A DNA stretch of 64,000 nucleotides from QVMM01 sp047030855. GTDB taxonomy: Bacteria; Bacteroidota; Bacteroidia; Bacteroidales; Dysgonomonadaceae. This document shows positions 43,275-51,962 of this stretch, in pieces. The notes under the pieces are model-generated. The model made no database searches. It was not told the DNA's origin and saw only the letters and a program-made list of their open reading frames with translations. Every line of letters starts with the position of its first letter. Positions within the stretch are counted from its first letter, which is position 1. Both the position numbers and the translations under genes were made by a program. The stretch covers positions 1,426,001-1,490,000 of the forward strand of contig JBKYIJ010000008.1 in the NCBI GenBank assembly GCA_047030855.1, written 5' to 3'.

Positions 43275-45476
43275 TTACTTCATTATATTGAAGCGGATAC
43301 CCGCATAAAATTTTCTTCCCATTGTCGGACCCCAGACCATAGTCGCGTCAAAATTGTTGCCGAAAGGATTCTCCGCATCTATTACGGAATTCTTCTGTTT
43401 GAAGTCGGTTAAGTTTTCCGCGCCCAGATAAATGCTCCAGTTTCTGAAAAATTTTGTAATCTGTGCATTCAGAATCGTATATGATCCGAAGTTTTTTCCC
43501 CACATCGGGTCTGTAGCATCGGGCGTCGGCATTCTGCCTCCTCCGTTGAATTGGGCGGTGAAGTCGAATTGCCATTTTCTCAGAGGTGTTTCGTATGATG
43601 CTGTGGCTAAAGCCTTGTAGCGGCTTGTCAGAGGTTTTCTCATCACTTTGCCGTCATAGTTGGTTCGCGCATTGATCCAGCGATAAGCGCCCAAGAGAGT
43701 GAACCCTCTGAATACGGGATAAGAAACTTCTACCTGAAAATTATTGGCGTAAGAGCTTCCCTTCAGGTTGTAGAAGGACACCGCGTGCGGATCAGAATCC
43801 ATATCAATAACTACTTGGTTTGAGAAATCGGTGTAAAACCATTCTCCTGTGATCGACAACTCTTCCTTTCCTGCCGGCACATAGAACGTAGCGCTGACGC
43901 CGTAGTTCCAAGCGCTTTCTTGTTTCAGGTCGGAAGCAATACTGATTTTCCTGCTGCTTGCGAGAAGATAGCTGTTTTCGGGCATTACAAACACTGTTCT
44001 GTATCCTTTTCCTGCCGAAGCGCGCAAGTGAAACCAATCCGTCACGTTATATTTTGCGTGCAGGCGTGGCGTAACAAACCATTCGTGCAGCGAACTGTAA
44101 TCCCCTCTCAACCCTGCCAGTACCGTAAGTTTATCCCCTAAGCTGAATGTGTATTCGGCATAGGCTCCTGATGTAGATTCTTTATCGGGCTGATCCGCCG
44201 CCGTTAGTTGTGCAATTTCCTGCTTCTGGCTGTACTTGTCCCAGTTGAAACTCAGTCCCGTGCTGATTTTGTGCATTACTCCGAAATTCCGTTCATACAT
44301 CAGCGATCCGTACAGATTTGTCTGGTACACGTTATATTTGTTGGTTGCGTAATTCGACTTCTGATCGTTGTAAGTTCCCGAAAGTATGAGGGCGATGCTT
44401 TCGTTGTGATCGGGATTTAAGATAAATCCGTTCTTCGTGAAAACTTCCCCGCGATTTGTCTTTATGTTTATTTCGTAAGGCGTTTTTGAAGCATCGCCCA
44501 ATGAATGCCTTGTCTGTCCGCTTGTCCTTTCGTCGTTGAGGATTTTGAAGCCCGATTGAGAAATAAATCTTTCGGTTTGATAGTGCCACCTGTTCATGGC
44601 GTTGAACTGATGTTTTTTAGGAGAATCCAGAAAAGTATCATGGTTGTCGTCATGACTTTTCTCCTCGTTCGAATAATGGAGGAAGAGCCCTGTCGACAGT
44701 TTGTCGTTGATTTCTATTGCTCCGTCGGCATTCGCTTCATATCTGCCTGCATCGCTTGCGAAAAAATTAAGCGTCAGCGGATCGGCTGTTTTCGGCTTTT
44801 TGTATTCTACATTGATCTGTCCTGTGAGCGACTCATAACCGTTTTTTACCGATGCCGCGCCTTTCGATATCTGGATGCTTTCCATCCACGGACCGGGAAT
44901 GTAGTCCATTCCGTAAAGGGCGGAACTTCCTCTCATATTCGGATAGTTCTCCGTCAGCATTTGTACGTAAGTCCCCGACAATCCCAGAAGTTGTATCTGC
45001 TTTGCACCGGTTACCGCGTCACTGTAAGACACGTCGACGGAAGGGTTTGTCTCGAAACTTTCCGACAGGTTGCAGCAGGCTGCGCGTGTCAGTTCTTTCG
45101 CTGTAACGGTTTCGGTTTGTAACGTATTGATCCTGTTCTTTACTCTTCCCGGAGTCGCTTTTGTGACGACGATTTCGTCAAGCGTGTTGTTTTCTTTCAG
45201 AGTAATATTCTGGATGTCGTTTGCGCTGTGTATATGGACAACCTGATGTTCGTATCCGATATAGTCGATGCAAAGCATGTGCTGATCGGTGTTTTTGTCT
45301 ATTTCGAAATGCCCGTCAGTGTCCGTTACAACTCCTTGTTTGGTGTTTTGCCAATATACATTGGCTCCGATGACCGGATTTTTGGCTTCGTCGTACACAT
45401 AACCTTTCAGCTTTTGCGCGGACAATGCAAATGTTGTGAATATTGATAGTATGGTGAATATTATTATTCGGTTCAT
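43275..45476 (-). CDS. TonB-dependent receptor, probable metal transporter
   Basis: 733 residues. Signal peptide (1-20), an N-terminal carboxypeptidase-regulatory-like domain (21-100), a plug domain (LDEIVVTKATPGRVKNRI; GASVKNGYESLTGQINVEY) and a beta-barrel ending in a terminal aromatic-rich strand. An unusual RAACCNLSES (131-140) with two adjacent Cys starts the plug. No SusD partner is present. Its neighbours are a Cys/His-rich secreted protein upstream and an HMA protein downstream, which suggests a metal or metallophore substrate, most likely copper. Substrate is inference. Confidence 0.88.
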   Translation of the reverse strand: MNRIIIFTILSIFTTFALSAQKLKGYVYDEAKNPVIGANVYWQNTKQGVVTDTDGHFEIDKNTDQHMLCIDYIGYEHQVVHIHSANDIQNITLKENNTLDEIVVTKATPGRVKNRINTLQTETVTAKELTRAACCNLSESFETNPSVDVSYSDAVTGAKQIQLLGLSGTYVQMLTENYPNMRGSSALYGMDYIPGPWMESIQISKGAASVKNGYESLTGQINVEYKKPKTADPLTLNFFASDAGRYEANADGAIEINDKLSTGLFLHYSNEEKSHDDNHDTFLDSPKKHQFNAMNRWHYQTERFISQSGFKILNDERTSGQTRHSLGDASKTPYEINIKTNRGEVFTKNGFILNPDHNESIALILSGTYNDQKSNYATNKYNVYQTNLYGSLMYERNFGVMHKISTGLSFNWDKYSQKQEIAQLTAADQPDKESTSGAYAEYTFSLGDKLTVLAGLRGDYSSLHEWFVTPRLHAKYNVTDWFHLRASAGKGYRTVFVMPENSYLLASSRKISIASDLKQESAWNYGVSATFYVPAGKEELSITGEWFYTDFSNQVVIDMDSDPHAVSFYNLKGSSYANNFQVEVSYPVFRGFTLLGAYRWINARTNYDGKVMRKPLTSRYKALATASYETPLRKWQFDFTAQFNGGGRMPTPDATDPMWGKNFGSYTILNAQITKFFRNWSIYLGAENLTDFKQKNSVIDAENPFGNNFDATMVWGPTMGRKFYAGIRFNIMK

Positions 45477-45563
45477 AATGTTGAATTTTTGATTTACTTG
45501 ACGTGAAAAACAATGCTTACAATCTCGCTTGTTAAGACTGTAAACGGATAAGCAAATAAATTT

Positions 45564-46034
45564 TCAAATTATGAATATCTGGATAATTGCCCGATAATCT
45601 TTCGGCTGGCGTATTTTGGGAGGATCTTTTGTCGATACCGTAAAATCGACGGGTTTTGTTTCGTTGGCGAACCAGTCATATCCTGCCGATAACGGAGCAG
45701 CTACCCAAGTCTGGGCAGGGAAAGATACTTTGTGATAGAAAAAATCCAAGTCCACCGAATGGCGTTCTATTTTGCAGCAATCCGGCTTCCTTTCTTGTTT
45801 ATGATCGCCAAGATGTCCGCACATTCCTTTTTTAGCGTCGGAGTGCCGGCTTTTTCCGCAGCAATCAGTATTTGCATCGTGCGTATCCGCCGAATCGCCT
45901 GAGAAATGTTCGCCGTAAATGAACTGATTTACGCAGTTGTCGCAACAAAAATTGGCAACAGTCGCCCCCATCCCTGTCAGGCAAATGACGAAGGATAAAG
46001 TAATTATTGCTATTTTTGCGGTGAGTTGTTTCAT
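45564..46034 (-). CDS. Cys/His-rich secreted protein (HYC_CC_PP-like)
   Basis: 156 residues from the ATG at 46034. A signal peptide (about 1-27) is followed by a cysteine/histidine-rich region: CCDNC (30-34), CC (58-59), C72 and CC (86-87), with many His and acidic residues between. The C-terminal half has few Cys. It resembles the small HYC_CC_PP family of Bacteroidota periplasmic proteins. The start at 46046 would lie inside the -7 box and is rejected. It probably binds a soft metal and hands it to or from the downstream TonB receptor. Function unproven. Confidence 0.78.
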   Translation of the reverse strand: MKQLTAKIAIITLSFVICLTGMGATVANFCCDNCVNQFIYGEHFSGDSADTHDANTDCCGKSRHSDAKKGMCGHLGDHKQERKPDCCKIERHSVDLDFFYHKVSFPAQTWVAAPLSAGYDWFANETKPVDFTVSTKDPPKIRQPKDYRAIIQIFII

Positions 46035-46043
46035 ATTCAACCG

Positions 46044-46051
46044 CAAATATA
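46044..46051 (-). promoter_or_regulatory. -7 promoter element of the metal operon
   Basis: TATATTTG on the minus strand, ten bases upstream of the chosen start at 46034. The leader would be only a few bases long. Confidence 0.5.
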
Positions 46052-46129
46052 GCGATATCTATTTATAATCATTCCATATTGTTGTAATTTTAAATTACGT
46101 TTACATATTTGTCCGACTAAAATATACCG

Positions 46130-47430
46130 ATGAACAAGAAAATCCTGCATCTTGCCATTCCCAATATAATATCGAATATTACCGTTCCGCTTCTCGGAAT
46201 GGTGGACATGTTTATTGTCGGGCATCTTAGTTCGGAGCTTTTTATCGGGGCGATTGCTTTGTCCGTTATGATCTTTAACCTTATATACTGGAGTTTTTCT
46301 TTTCTCCGTATGGGGACAAGCGGTTTTACGGCGCAGGCATACGGGGCGAAGAACCGACAGGAGATTGTGAACATACTGCTCCGTTCTTTGTCGGTTGCTT
46401 TCATTGCGGGTATTTTGATAGTTTTGCTGCAACATCTGATCCTTTGGCTGGCTTTCTTCTTCATAGATGCCGATATTCAGGTAAAACAGTATGTCGCAAC
46501 GTATTTTCATATTTACATCTGGGCGGCTCCCGCCGTTCTGGGAATGTATGCCATGACGGGTTGGTTTATCGGTATGCAGGATTCCAGAACACCGATGTAT
46601 GTGGCGATTGCCGTCAATATTATAAATATCGGGCTCAGCCTTATTTTTGTTTTTGTGCTGAAAATGGAACTGAGAGGCGTCGCTTTAGGCTCGGCTTTGG
46701 CTCAGTTTTCGGGATTCTTTTTTGTGTTTGTTGATCTGGAATGTGAAGTACAAAAAAACTGAAACCATACCTGCATCTTCGTTTTATGAAAAGCATCGGG
46801 GACTTTCTCCCGTTCTTTAAGGTGAACAGCGATATTTTTCTGCGAACCGTTTGCCTCATTGCGGTTACTACGTTCTTTACGGCTGCTTCCGCAAAAATGG
46901 GAAATACGATTCTTGCCGTAAACAGCCTTATGATGCAGCTTTTTATTCTGTTTTCTTACATGATGGACGGGTTTGCCTATGCCGCCGAAGCCCTTACGGG
47001 GCGATATGTGGGCGAGAAAAAGCCCGATATGCTGCGTATCCTTATTAAAAGGTTGTTTCTATGGGGAGTTGGGCTCGCGGTTTTCTTTACGGTCGCCTAC
47101 TTCTTTTTCTCGGACAATATTTTATCGCTGCTTACCGATAAGCAAAATATTATCGCTGCCGCTCAGAATTATCTGGGTTGGGCGTTGCTTATTCCGTTGG
47201 CAGGATTTTCCGCTTTCCTTTGGGACGGAATTTTTATAGGCATGACCGCATCGGCTCAAATGCGAAACTCTATGTTTGTGGCGATGGTTTGCTTCTTTTT
47301 AGTGTATTTTACTTTACAACCTGTTATGGGAAACAACGCGCTTTGGCTTGCTTTTATCACGTACCTCTCCATGAGAGGGATTATGCAAACGCTCATTTTC
47401 AGGCATATAAAAAGCAGGGTAGGGCTTTGA
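46130..47430 (+). pseudogene. MATE-family efflux transporter, with two frameshifts
   Basis: Na+/H+-coupled multidrug efflux protein of about 430 residues and 12 helices. The first half reads to 46762 and the second from 46786. Between them an intermediate frame encodes LIWNVKYKK. One fewer T at T6 (46718-46723) and one fewer A at A7 (46752-46758) give a continuous frame through LIWNVKYKKLKPYLHLRFM. Recognisable MATE features include LRMGTSGFTAQAYG in the N-half and MDGFAYAAEALTGRYVGEK in the C-half. Divergent from the metal operon; substrate unknown. Confidence 0.85.
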
Positions 47431-47431
47431 C

Positions 47432-48595
47432 TTATTCTATTCCCAGCGTCAGTTTACAGATTTCAATTTCTTTCTTGTTTCCCGTGTTCTTACCCATTAC
47501 GTCCGAAAGTTTTACGGCATGCAGATATTCTTCTTTCGGATTGACTTTTACTTCCGTCAGCTTGATAACTATGTTCAGCGATTTTACGCCGACATCGTTC
47601 GACAGGAATGTGCCGATCCCGTAAGTGTCGTGTACCCGTCCGTTAACGTGGTCTTTTATTCTTTTCACTTCTTCCAGATTCAGCGAATCACTGTACACGA
47701 TTGTTTTTGAAGTCGGATCTATACGGTTTTCCTCATAAAACTTTATTGTTTTATCCGTAAATTCCAGCGGATCGCCGCTGTCGCAACGTACACCGTCGAA
47801 AAGTTTGGCGAGTTTCAGATTAAACGATTTAAAGAACGAGTCGGTAGTGTACGTATCCGTCAATGTTATTCCGAGGCTTCCGTCATAAACCTCCACCCAC
47901 GCTTCCAGTGCTTTTATGTTTACGGCACGGTAGCCGAACAATGCGCCGTGGTACATAAACCATTCGTGGGGCATTGTTCCGATAGGTGTCGTGTTGTACT
48001 TCATGGCAAGATAGACGTTGCTGGTTCCTTTGAAATAGTCTCCCGAATTTTCTTTCAAACACTTGATAACTTTGTCCTGAACGTCGAACGAGAATCTTCT
48101 CCGCGTTCCGAATTCCGAATAATCGGCTTGTAAATCAACCAGCTTTTTAGCCTTATCTATAGCCCTCTCTTCCACATCCATAGGTTTTACGCCTGTCATC
48201 TCGAAATACAGTTCGGATATTATGGACAGCAAAGGCACTTCCCACAGAACGGTACGATACCAGAACCCTTCCGCCGTGACGCTTAACTCTCCCGATGAGT
48301 TTTGCGAAATGCTTACTTCGCTCGGATTGTATCTGTAGCCTTCGAGAAAATCGACGAATACGGGATCAAAAAAATAACATCTCTTTTCTATATATCGGCG
48401 TTCTTCTTTTGTCATTTTCAGATTTGCCATGCCGTTCACTTCTTCCCGCAGCCTTTCGGCAAATCCTTTCGGATATTTCAGATTGCCTCTGTCGATAAAT
48501 TCATATTTGACGTACGCCCAAGGATACAGCCTTTGGATAGCCAGCATGACGGAGAATTTATAAAGATCGTTGTCCGTGAAATATTTTATAATCAT
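47432..48595 (-). CDS. pncB: Nicotinate phosphoribosyltransferase
   Basis: 387 residues. Makes nicotinate mononucleotide from nicotinate and PRPP in NAD salvage. Begins MIIKYFTDNDLYKFSVMLAI, and contains the phospho-His region GTMPHEWFMYHGALFGY and the PRPP-binding FDGVRCDSGDP. Complete. Convergent with the MATE gene with one base between their ends. Confidence 0.94.
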   Translation of the reverse strand: MIIKYFTDNDLYKFSVMLAIQRLYPWAYVKYEFIDRGNLKYPKGFAERLREEVNGMANLKMTKEERRYIEKRCYFFDPVFVDFLEGYRYNPSEVSISQNSSGELSVTAEGFWYRTVLWEVPLLSIISELYFEMTGVKPMDVEERAIDKAKKLVDLQADYSEFGTRRRFSFDVQDKVIKCLKENSGDYFKGTSNVYLAMKYNTTPIGTMPHEWFMYHGALFGYRAVNIKALEAWVEVYDGSLGITLTDTYTTDSFFKSFNLKLAKLFDGVRCDSGDPLEFTDKTIKFYEENRIDPTSKTIVYSDSLNLEEVKRIKDHVNGRVHDTYGIGTFLSNDVGVKSLNIVIKLTEVKVNPKEEYLHAVKLSDVMGKNTGNKKEIEICKLTLGIE

Positions 48596-48673
48596 GTCGT
48601 CTCGAATTTTCGGTGATACGCAAAGTTCTATAAATTTCTATATATAACAATTATATACATAGGTATTGTTTAA

Positions 48674-48681
48674 TATCTTTG
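48674..48681 (+). promoter_or_regulatory. -7 promoter element of the NUDIX gene
   Basis: TATCTTTG, 23 bases before the ATG at 48704. Confidence 0.55.
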
Positions 48682-48703
48682 CCCGATATCATAAAATACA
48701 GGA

Positions 48704-49276
48704 ATGACGGAAGAGATTTTTCCCCTTGTAGACGAGTCGGGAAACGTAACAGGGCAGGCAACCCGATCGGAATGCCACAGCGGATCGATGTTGCTGCATC
48801 CAGTCGTGCATCTTCATGTTTTTAACGCGAAAGGAGAATTATACATGCAAAAGAGATCGAGGAAGAAAGATATTTTTCCCGATTTGTGGGATACTTCGGT
48901 GGGCGGACATATCGATCTGGGCGAAACTCCCGGACAGGCTGTTTTACGAGAAGCGAAAGAAGAGCTTGGATTGTCCGGCTTTGTCCCTGAGTTTATTCTG
49001 AAACATATCATCGCAACCCGGTACGAAAGGGAACTGACGTATTGCTATTATACCGTGACCGATCAGATGCCGCAGCCTGACGGCGATGAGGTTTCCGACG
49101 GCAGATTCTGGACAATCATTGAGATTGAAAAAAAAAAATGGGGCAAAATATTTTTACCCCGAATTTTGAAAAAGATTTTAACCGCCTGCAACGATTGTTT
49201 AAATCACTTGCGGGATAAATTTAATAATACCATACTTCTAATATTTTTTCAATATCTTCTCCAGTCTCTAAGCTAA
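48704..49276 (+). CDS. NUDIX hydrolase (YfcD/Idi-like), 3' end shifted
   Basis: 190 residues as read. NUDIX box GGHIDLGETPGQAVLREAKE followed by ELGL fits Gx5Ex7REUXEEXGU. The N-terminus LVDESGNVTGQATRSECHSG is typical of the YfcD-like group. At A11 (49128-49138) the frame probably changes: with two fewer (or one more) A the C-terminus reads MGQNIFTPNFEKDFNRLQRL and stops at 49218, two bases before the end of the convergent gene. As read it runs 56 bases into that gene with unlikely residues. Substrate unknown. Confidence 0.85.
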   Translation: MTEEIFPLVDESGNVTGQATRSECHSGSMLLHPVVHLHVFNAKGELYMQKRSRKKDIFPDLWDTSVGGHIDLGETPGQAVLREAKEELGLSGFVPEFILKHIIATRYERELTYCYYTVTDQMPQPDGDEVSDGRFWTIIEIEKKKWGKIFLPRILKKILTACNDCLNHLRDKFNNTILLIFFQYLLQSLS

Positions 49277-49880
49277 AATTAGGATAATTATCGTATGGTT
49301 CTACTAATTTGTTATTCTCATAAAGATATATCCTGAAACTGTAATTTGCCGGAATATCTTTAAATGTTACTGTTCCTTGTCCGTCAGTTTTTCCTGAAAA
49401 ATATGCTTTACTAATTATTTCTTCTAAGGAAGGATAATAAGTGTTTGAATTTATTGTTACGTTCAGATTGGAATATGGGACTCTGGAGTTTTCCCAATAA
49501 TCGTACTTGAGAATCCTTATTGTTATAGTCCCTGTATTTGCAAAAGGATTGGATTCTATCGTTTTCTTTTTACCTGCTATAATTTGAAACGTTTTCGAGT
49601 CAGAATAAGCGAAGCCATTCTTTACTGCGCTGACTGTGTATGAGTATGTATCTTGGAGTAAATCCCCAAAATCAACAATTCCCGTTTGGTTTGTTTTTTC
49701 TTCAATAAATAGATAATTATTTCTGTAAATACGGATTTTTGCATCCTTTATCGGATTGTTATTGTTATCCTTTACGGATATCGTCAACGATCCGCTGTTG
49801 ATAAGAGTGACATCCAGATCGTCTTTCTGGCATGCAAATAAGATTCCTAAAAGAGGAATAAAGAACAATAGTTTTTTCAT
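49221..49880 (-). CDS. Lipoprotein with two Ig-like / regulatory-like repeats
   Basis: 219 residues. Signal peptide with lipobox LFAC. Two beta-rich repeats resembling CNA-B or carboxypeptidase-regulatory folds: GSLTISVKDNNNNPIKDAKI with TGIVDFGDL, and GTITIRILKYDYW with GQGTVTFKDIPA. Probably surface or periplasmic. I do not recognise a specific function. Single gene, convergent with the NUDIX gene and divergent from prmA. Confidence 0.8.
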   Translation of the reverse strand: MKKLLFFIPLLGILFACQKDDLDVTLINSGSLTISVKDNNNNPIKDAKIRIYRNNYLFIEEKTNQTGIVDFGDLLQDTYSYTVSAVKNGFAYSDSKTFQIIAGKKKTIESNPFANTGTITIRILKYDYWENSRVPYSNLNVTINSNTYYPSLEEIISKAYFSGKTDGQGTVTFKDIPANYSFRIYLYENNKLVEPYDNYPNFSLETGEDIEKILEVWYY

Positions 49881-49941
49881 AATGTTTTTAATTTAAGAGT
49901 TTGATTAAAATGAATACACATTACCGATTTTTTTTAAAATG

Positions 49942-49949
49942 CAAATATA
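49942..49949 (-). promoter_or_regulatory. -7 promoter element of the lipoprotein gene
   Basis: TATATTTG on the minus strand, about 60 bases upstream of the start at 49880, facing away from the prmA promoter. Confidence 0.5.
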
Positions 49950-49977
49950 AGAAAAGAGATTTAATGTAAAATTATAT

Positions 49978-49985
49978 TAAATTTG
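49978..49985 (+). promoter_or_regulatory. -7 promoter element of prmA
   Basis: TAAATTTG, 23 bases before the prmA ATG at 50009. Confidence 0.5.
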
Positions 49986-50008
49986 TTTTATAAAAATAAA
50001 TTGAAGCG

Positions 50009-50845
50009 ATGAATTACGTAAAGGTTAATTTTGTTTGTATCCCTAACGATGATATAGTAAATAGCGTTCTTTCTGCCGTGATTGCAGAGATAGGGTTCGA
50101 AAGTTTTGAAGAGGCGGAAGAAGGAACGACGGCTTATGTTGCGGAAGAGCTTTTCGATAAAGACAGTCTGGATAAAATATTAAAAAATTTCCCTGTTGAA
50201 GCTGAAATCACTTATACAGTAGAAGAAATTGAAGAAATCAACTGGAACGAGGAGTGGGAGAAGAATTATTTTAAACCCTTGATCATTGACGATCGCTGTA
50301 TCATACAAAGCACTTTCCATAATCAGCCTGCCGACTATGAATATAATATTCTGATCGATCCGAAAATGGCATTCGGAACGGGACATCATCAAACCACCAA
50401 ACTGATGATAAAGGAAATTCTTAAAATGGATTTAAAAGGAAAATCGGTTCTCGATATGGGATGCGGAACGGCGGTTCTTGCCATATTGGCTTCCATGCGG
50501 GGAGCTGATCCTATCGTTGCCATAGATATAGATCATTGGGCGTATGACAATGCGATTGAGAATCTGCAGTTGAACAATATCCACAATGTTGAGGTGCAAA
50601 TCGGCGGCGCGGAAATTTTAGGCAGCCAAAAATTCGATGTCATATTTGCGAACATCAACCGCAATATCCTATTGAACGATATAAAGAAATACGTATCCGT
50701 TCTTAATGAAAACGGTGAACTTTACATGAGCGGTTTTTACACCGAAGATATTCCCGTGCTCGAGAATGAATGCGCCCAATTCGGGCTTAAACTTTCGGGC
50801 TGCTCCGAAGATAATAACTGGGCAGAAGTGAAATTCACGTACTAA
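50009..50845 (+). CDS. prmA: Ribosomal protein L11 methyltransferase
   Basis: 278 residues. Trimethylates L11 using SAM. N-terminal substrate domain then the Rossmann core with MAFGTGHHQTTKLMIKEIL, LDMGCGTAVLAILASMRGA (SAM site) and the catalytic-loop FANINRNIL. Complete and typical. Confidence 0.94.
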   Translation: MNYVKVNFVCIPNDDIVNSVLSAVIAEIGFESFEEAEEGTTAYVAEELFDKDSLDKILKNFPVEAEITYTVEEIEEINWNEEWEKNYFKPLIIDDRCIIQSTFHNQPADYEYNILIDPKMAFGTGHHQTTKLMIKEILKMDLKGKSVLDMGCGTAVLAILASMRGADPIVAIDIDHWAYDNAIENLQLNNIHNVEVQIGGAEILGSQKFDVIFANINRNILLNDIKKYVSVLNENGELYMSGFYTEDIPVLENECAQFGLKLSGCSEDNNWAEVKFTY

Positions 50846-50852
50846 GGAATTT

Positions 50853-51962
50853 CTATTTGTGCATTTCCACTTTTTGCGTCGGATCAATATCTCTGTTGCG
50901 TTTGTCGACAGCTTCCACAAACCTGTCGGCTAAGTCTGCAAATGCAGCACCTGTTATTGAGTTTTCGTTGAGGGCAACCGGCGTACCGTTATCTCCCGCT
51001 TCACGGATGCTTTGAACGATAGGGATTTGTCCGAGCAGATCGATGTGCATTTCTTCCGCCAGATTCTTACCTCCGTCCTTTCCGAAGATGTAGTATTTGT
51101 TTTCGGGCAATTCGGCGGGCGTGAACCACGACATATTTTCGATCAGTCCCAATATCGGTACGTTCACTTTGTCGTTGGTGAACATATCTATCCCTTTACG
51201 GGCATCGGCAAGCGCCACTTCCTGCGGTGTGCTGACAACCACTGCTCCCGTGATTGCAAGCGTTTGCACCAGAGTAAGGTGTATGTCGCTTGTGCCCGGA
51301 GGAAAGTCTATCAGAAAATAGTCTAGCTCGTCCCAGTATCCGTCCGAAATGAGTTGTTTCAATGCGTTTCCTGCCATTGCTCCACGCCATACGATAGCAT
51401 CACCCTTGTTGACGAAAAAACCGATAGAAAGCATTTTTACGCCGTACTTTTCGACAGGTACAATCAGTTCCTTTCCGCCGACGGCTTCCAATACGGGGCG
51501 CGCATCTTCTACATCGAACATTTTGGGCTGTGAAGGACCGAATATATCCGCATCGAGTAGTCCTACTTTGTATCCTTTTTTTGCAAGGGCAACGGCAAGA
51601 TTTGCCGCAACCGTGCTTTTCCCGACGCCGCCTTTTCCCGACGAGACGGCAATGATATTCTTAACTTTCGGTAAAAGCTTGGGAGGCTCGGCTTGCACGA
51701 CCTGCTTTGTTTTTACCTCTATATTGTTTTTTATGTCAACGTCTTTGTCTACGAAAGTCAGTATAGCTGTTTCTGCTGCTTTCACCACCGATTTTATGAA
51801 CGGATCGTTGGGTTTGTCGAAAGTCATTGAAAAACTTACTTTCATTCCGTCTATATGGATGTCGTCGGATACCATTCCCATTTCAACGATGTCTTTTCCT
51901 GATCCGGGATAACGGACGTTCCTGAGAGCATCCAATATAAGTTTAGGATATAGCTTTGTCAT
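50853..51962 (-). CDS. mrp: Mrp/ApbC-family P-loop ATPase without cysteines
   Basis: 369 residues. N-terminal DUF59 (MIP18-like) domain, then the MinD-like ATPase with deviant Walker A GKGGVGKS (109-116), DADIFGPSQPKMF and DFPPGTSDIHLTL. The family is annotated as an iron-sulfur carrier, but this protein has no cysteine at all: the segment where relatives carry CxxC reads NMSWFTPAELPENKYYIFG. Its start overlaps the trmB stop by 20 bases. Confidence 0.93.
   Translation of the reverse strand: MTKLYPKLILDALRNVRYPGSGKDIVEMGMVSDDIHIDGMKVSFSMTFDKPNDPFIKSVVKAAETAILTFVDKDVDIKNNIEVKTKQVVQAEPPKLLPKVKNIIAVSSGKGGVGKSTVAANLAVALAKKGYKVGLLDADIFGPSQPKMFDVEDARPVLEAVGGKELIVPVEKYGVKMLSIGFFVNKGDAIVWRGAMAGNALKQLISDGYWDELDYFLIDFPPGTSDIHLTLVQTLAITGAVVVSTPQEVALADARKGIDMFTNDKVNVPILGLIENMSWFTPAELPENKYYIFGKDGGKNLAEEMHIDLLGQIPIVQSIREAGDNGTPVALNENSITGAAFADLADRFVEAVDKRNRDIDPTQKVEMHK

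Noticed and set aside
44505..45122. A 205-codon plus-strand frame opposite the TonB receptor
   Set aside because: Antisense to a complete receptor gene and without family resemblance.
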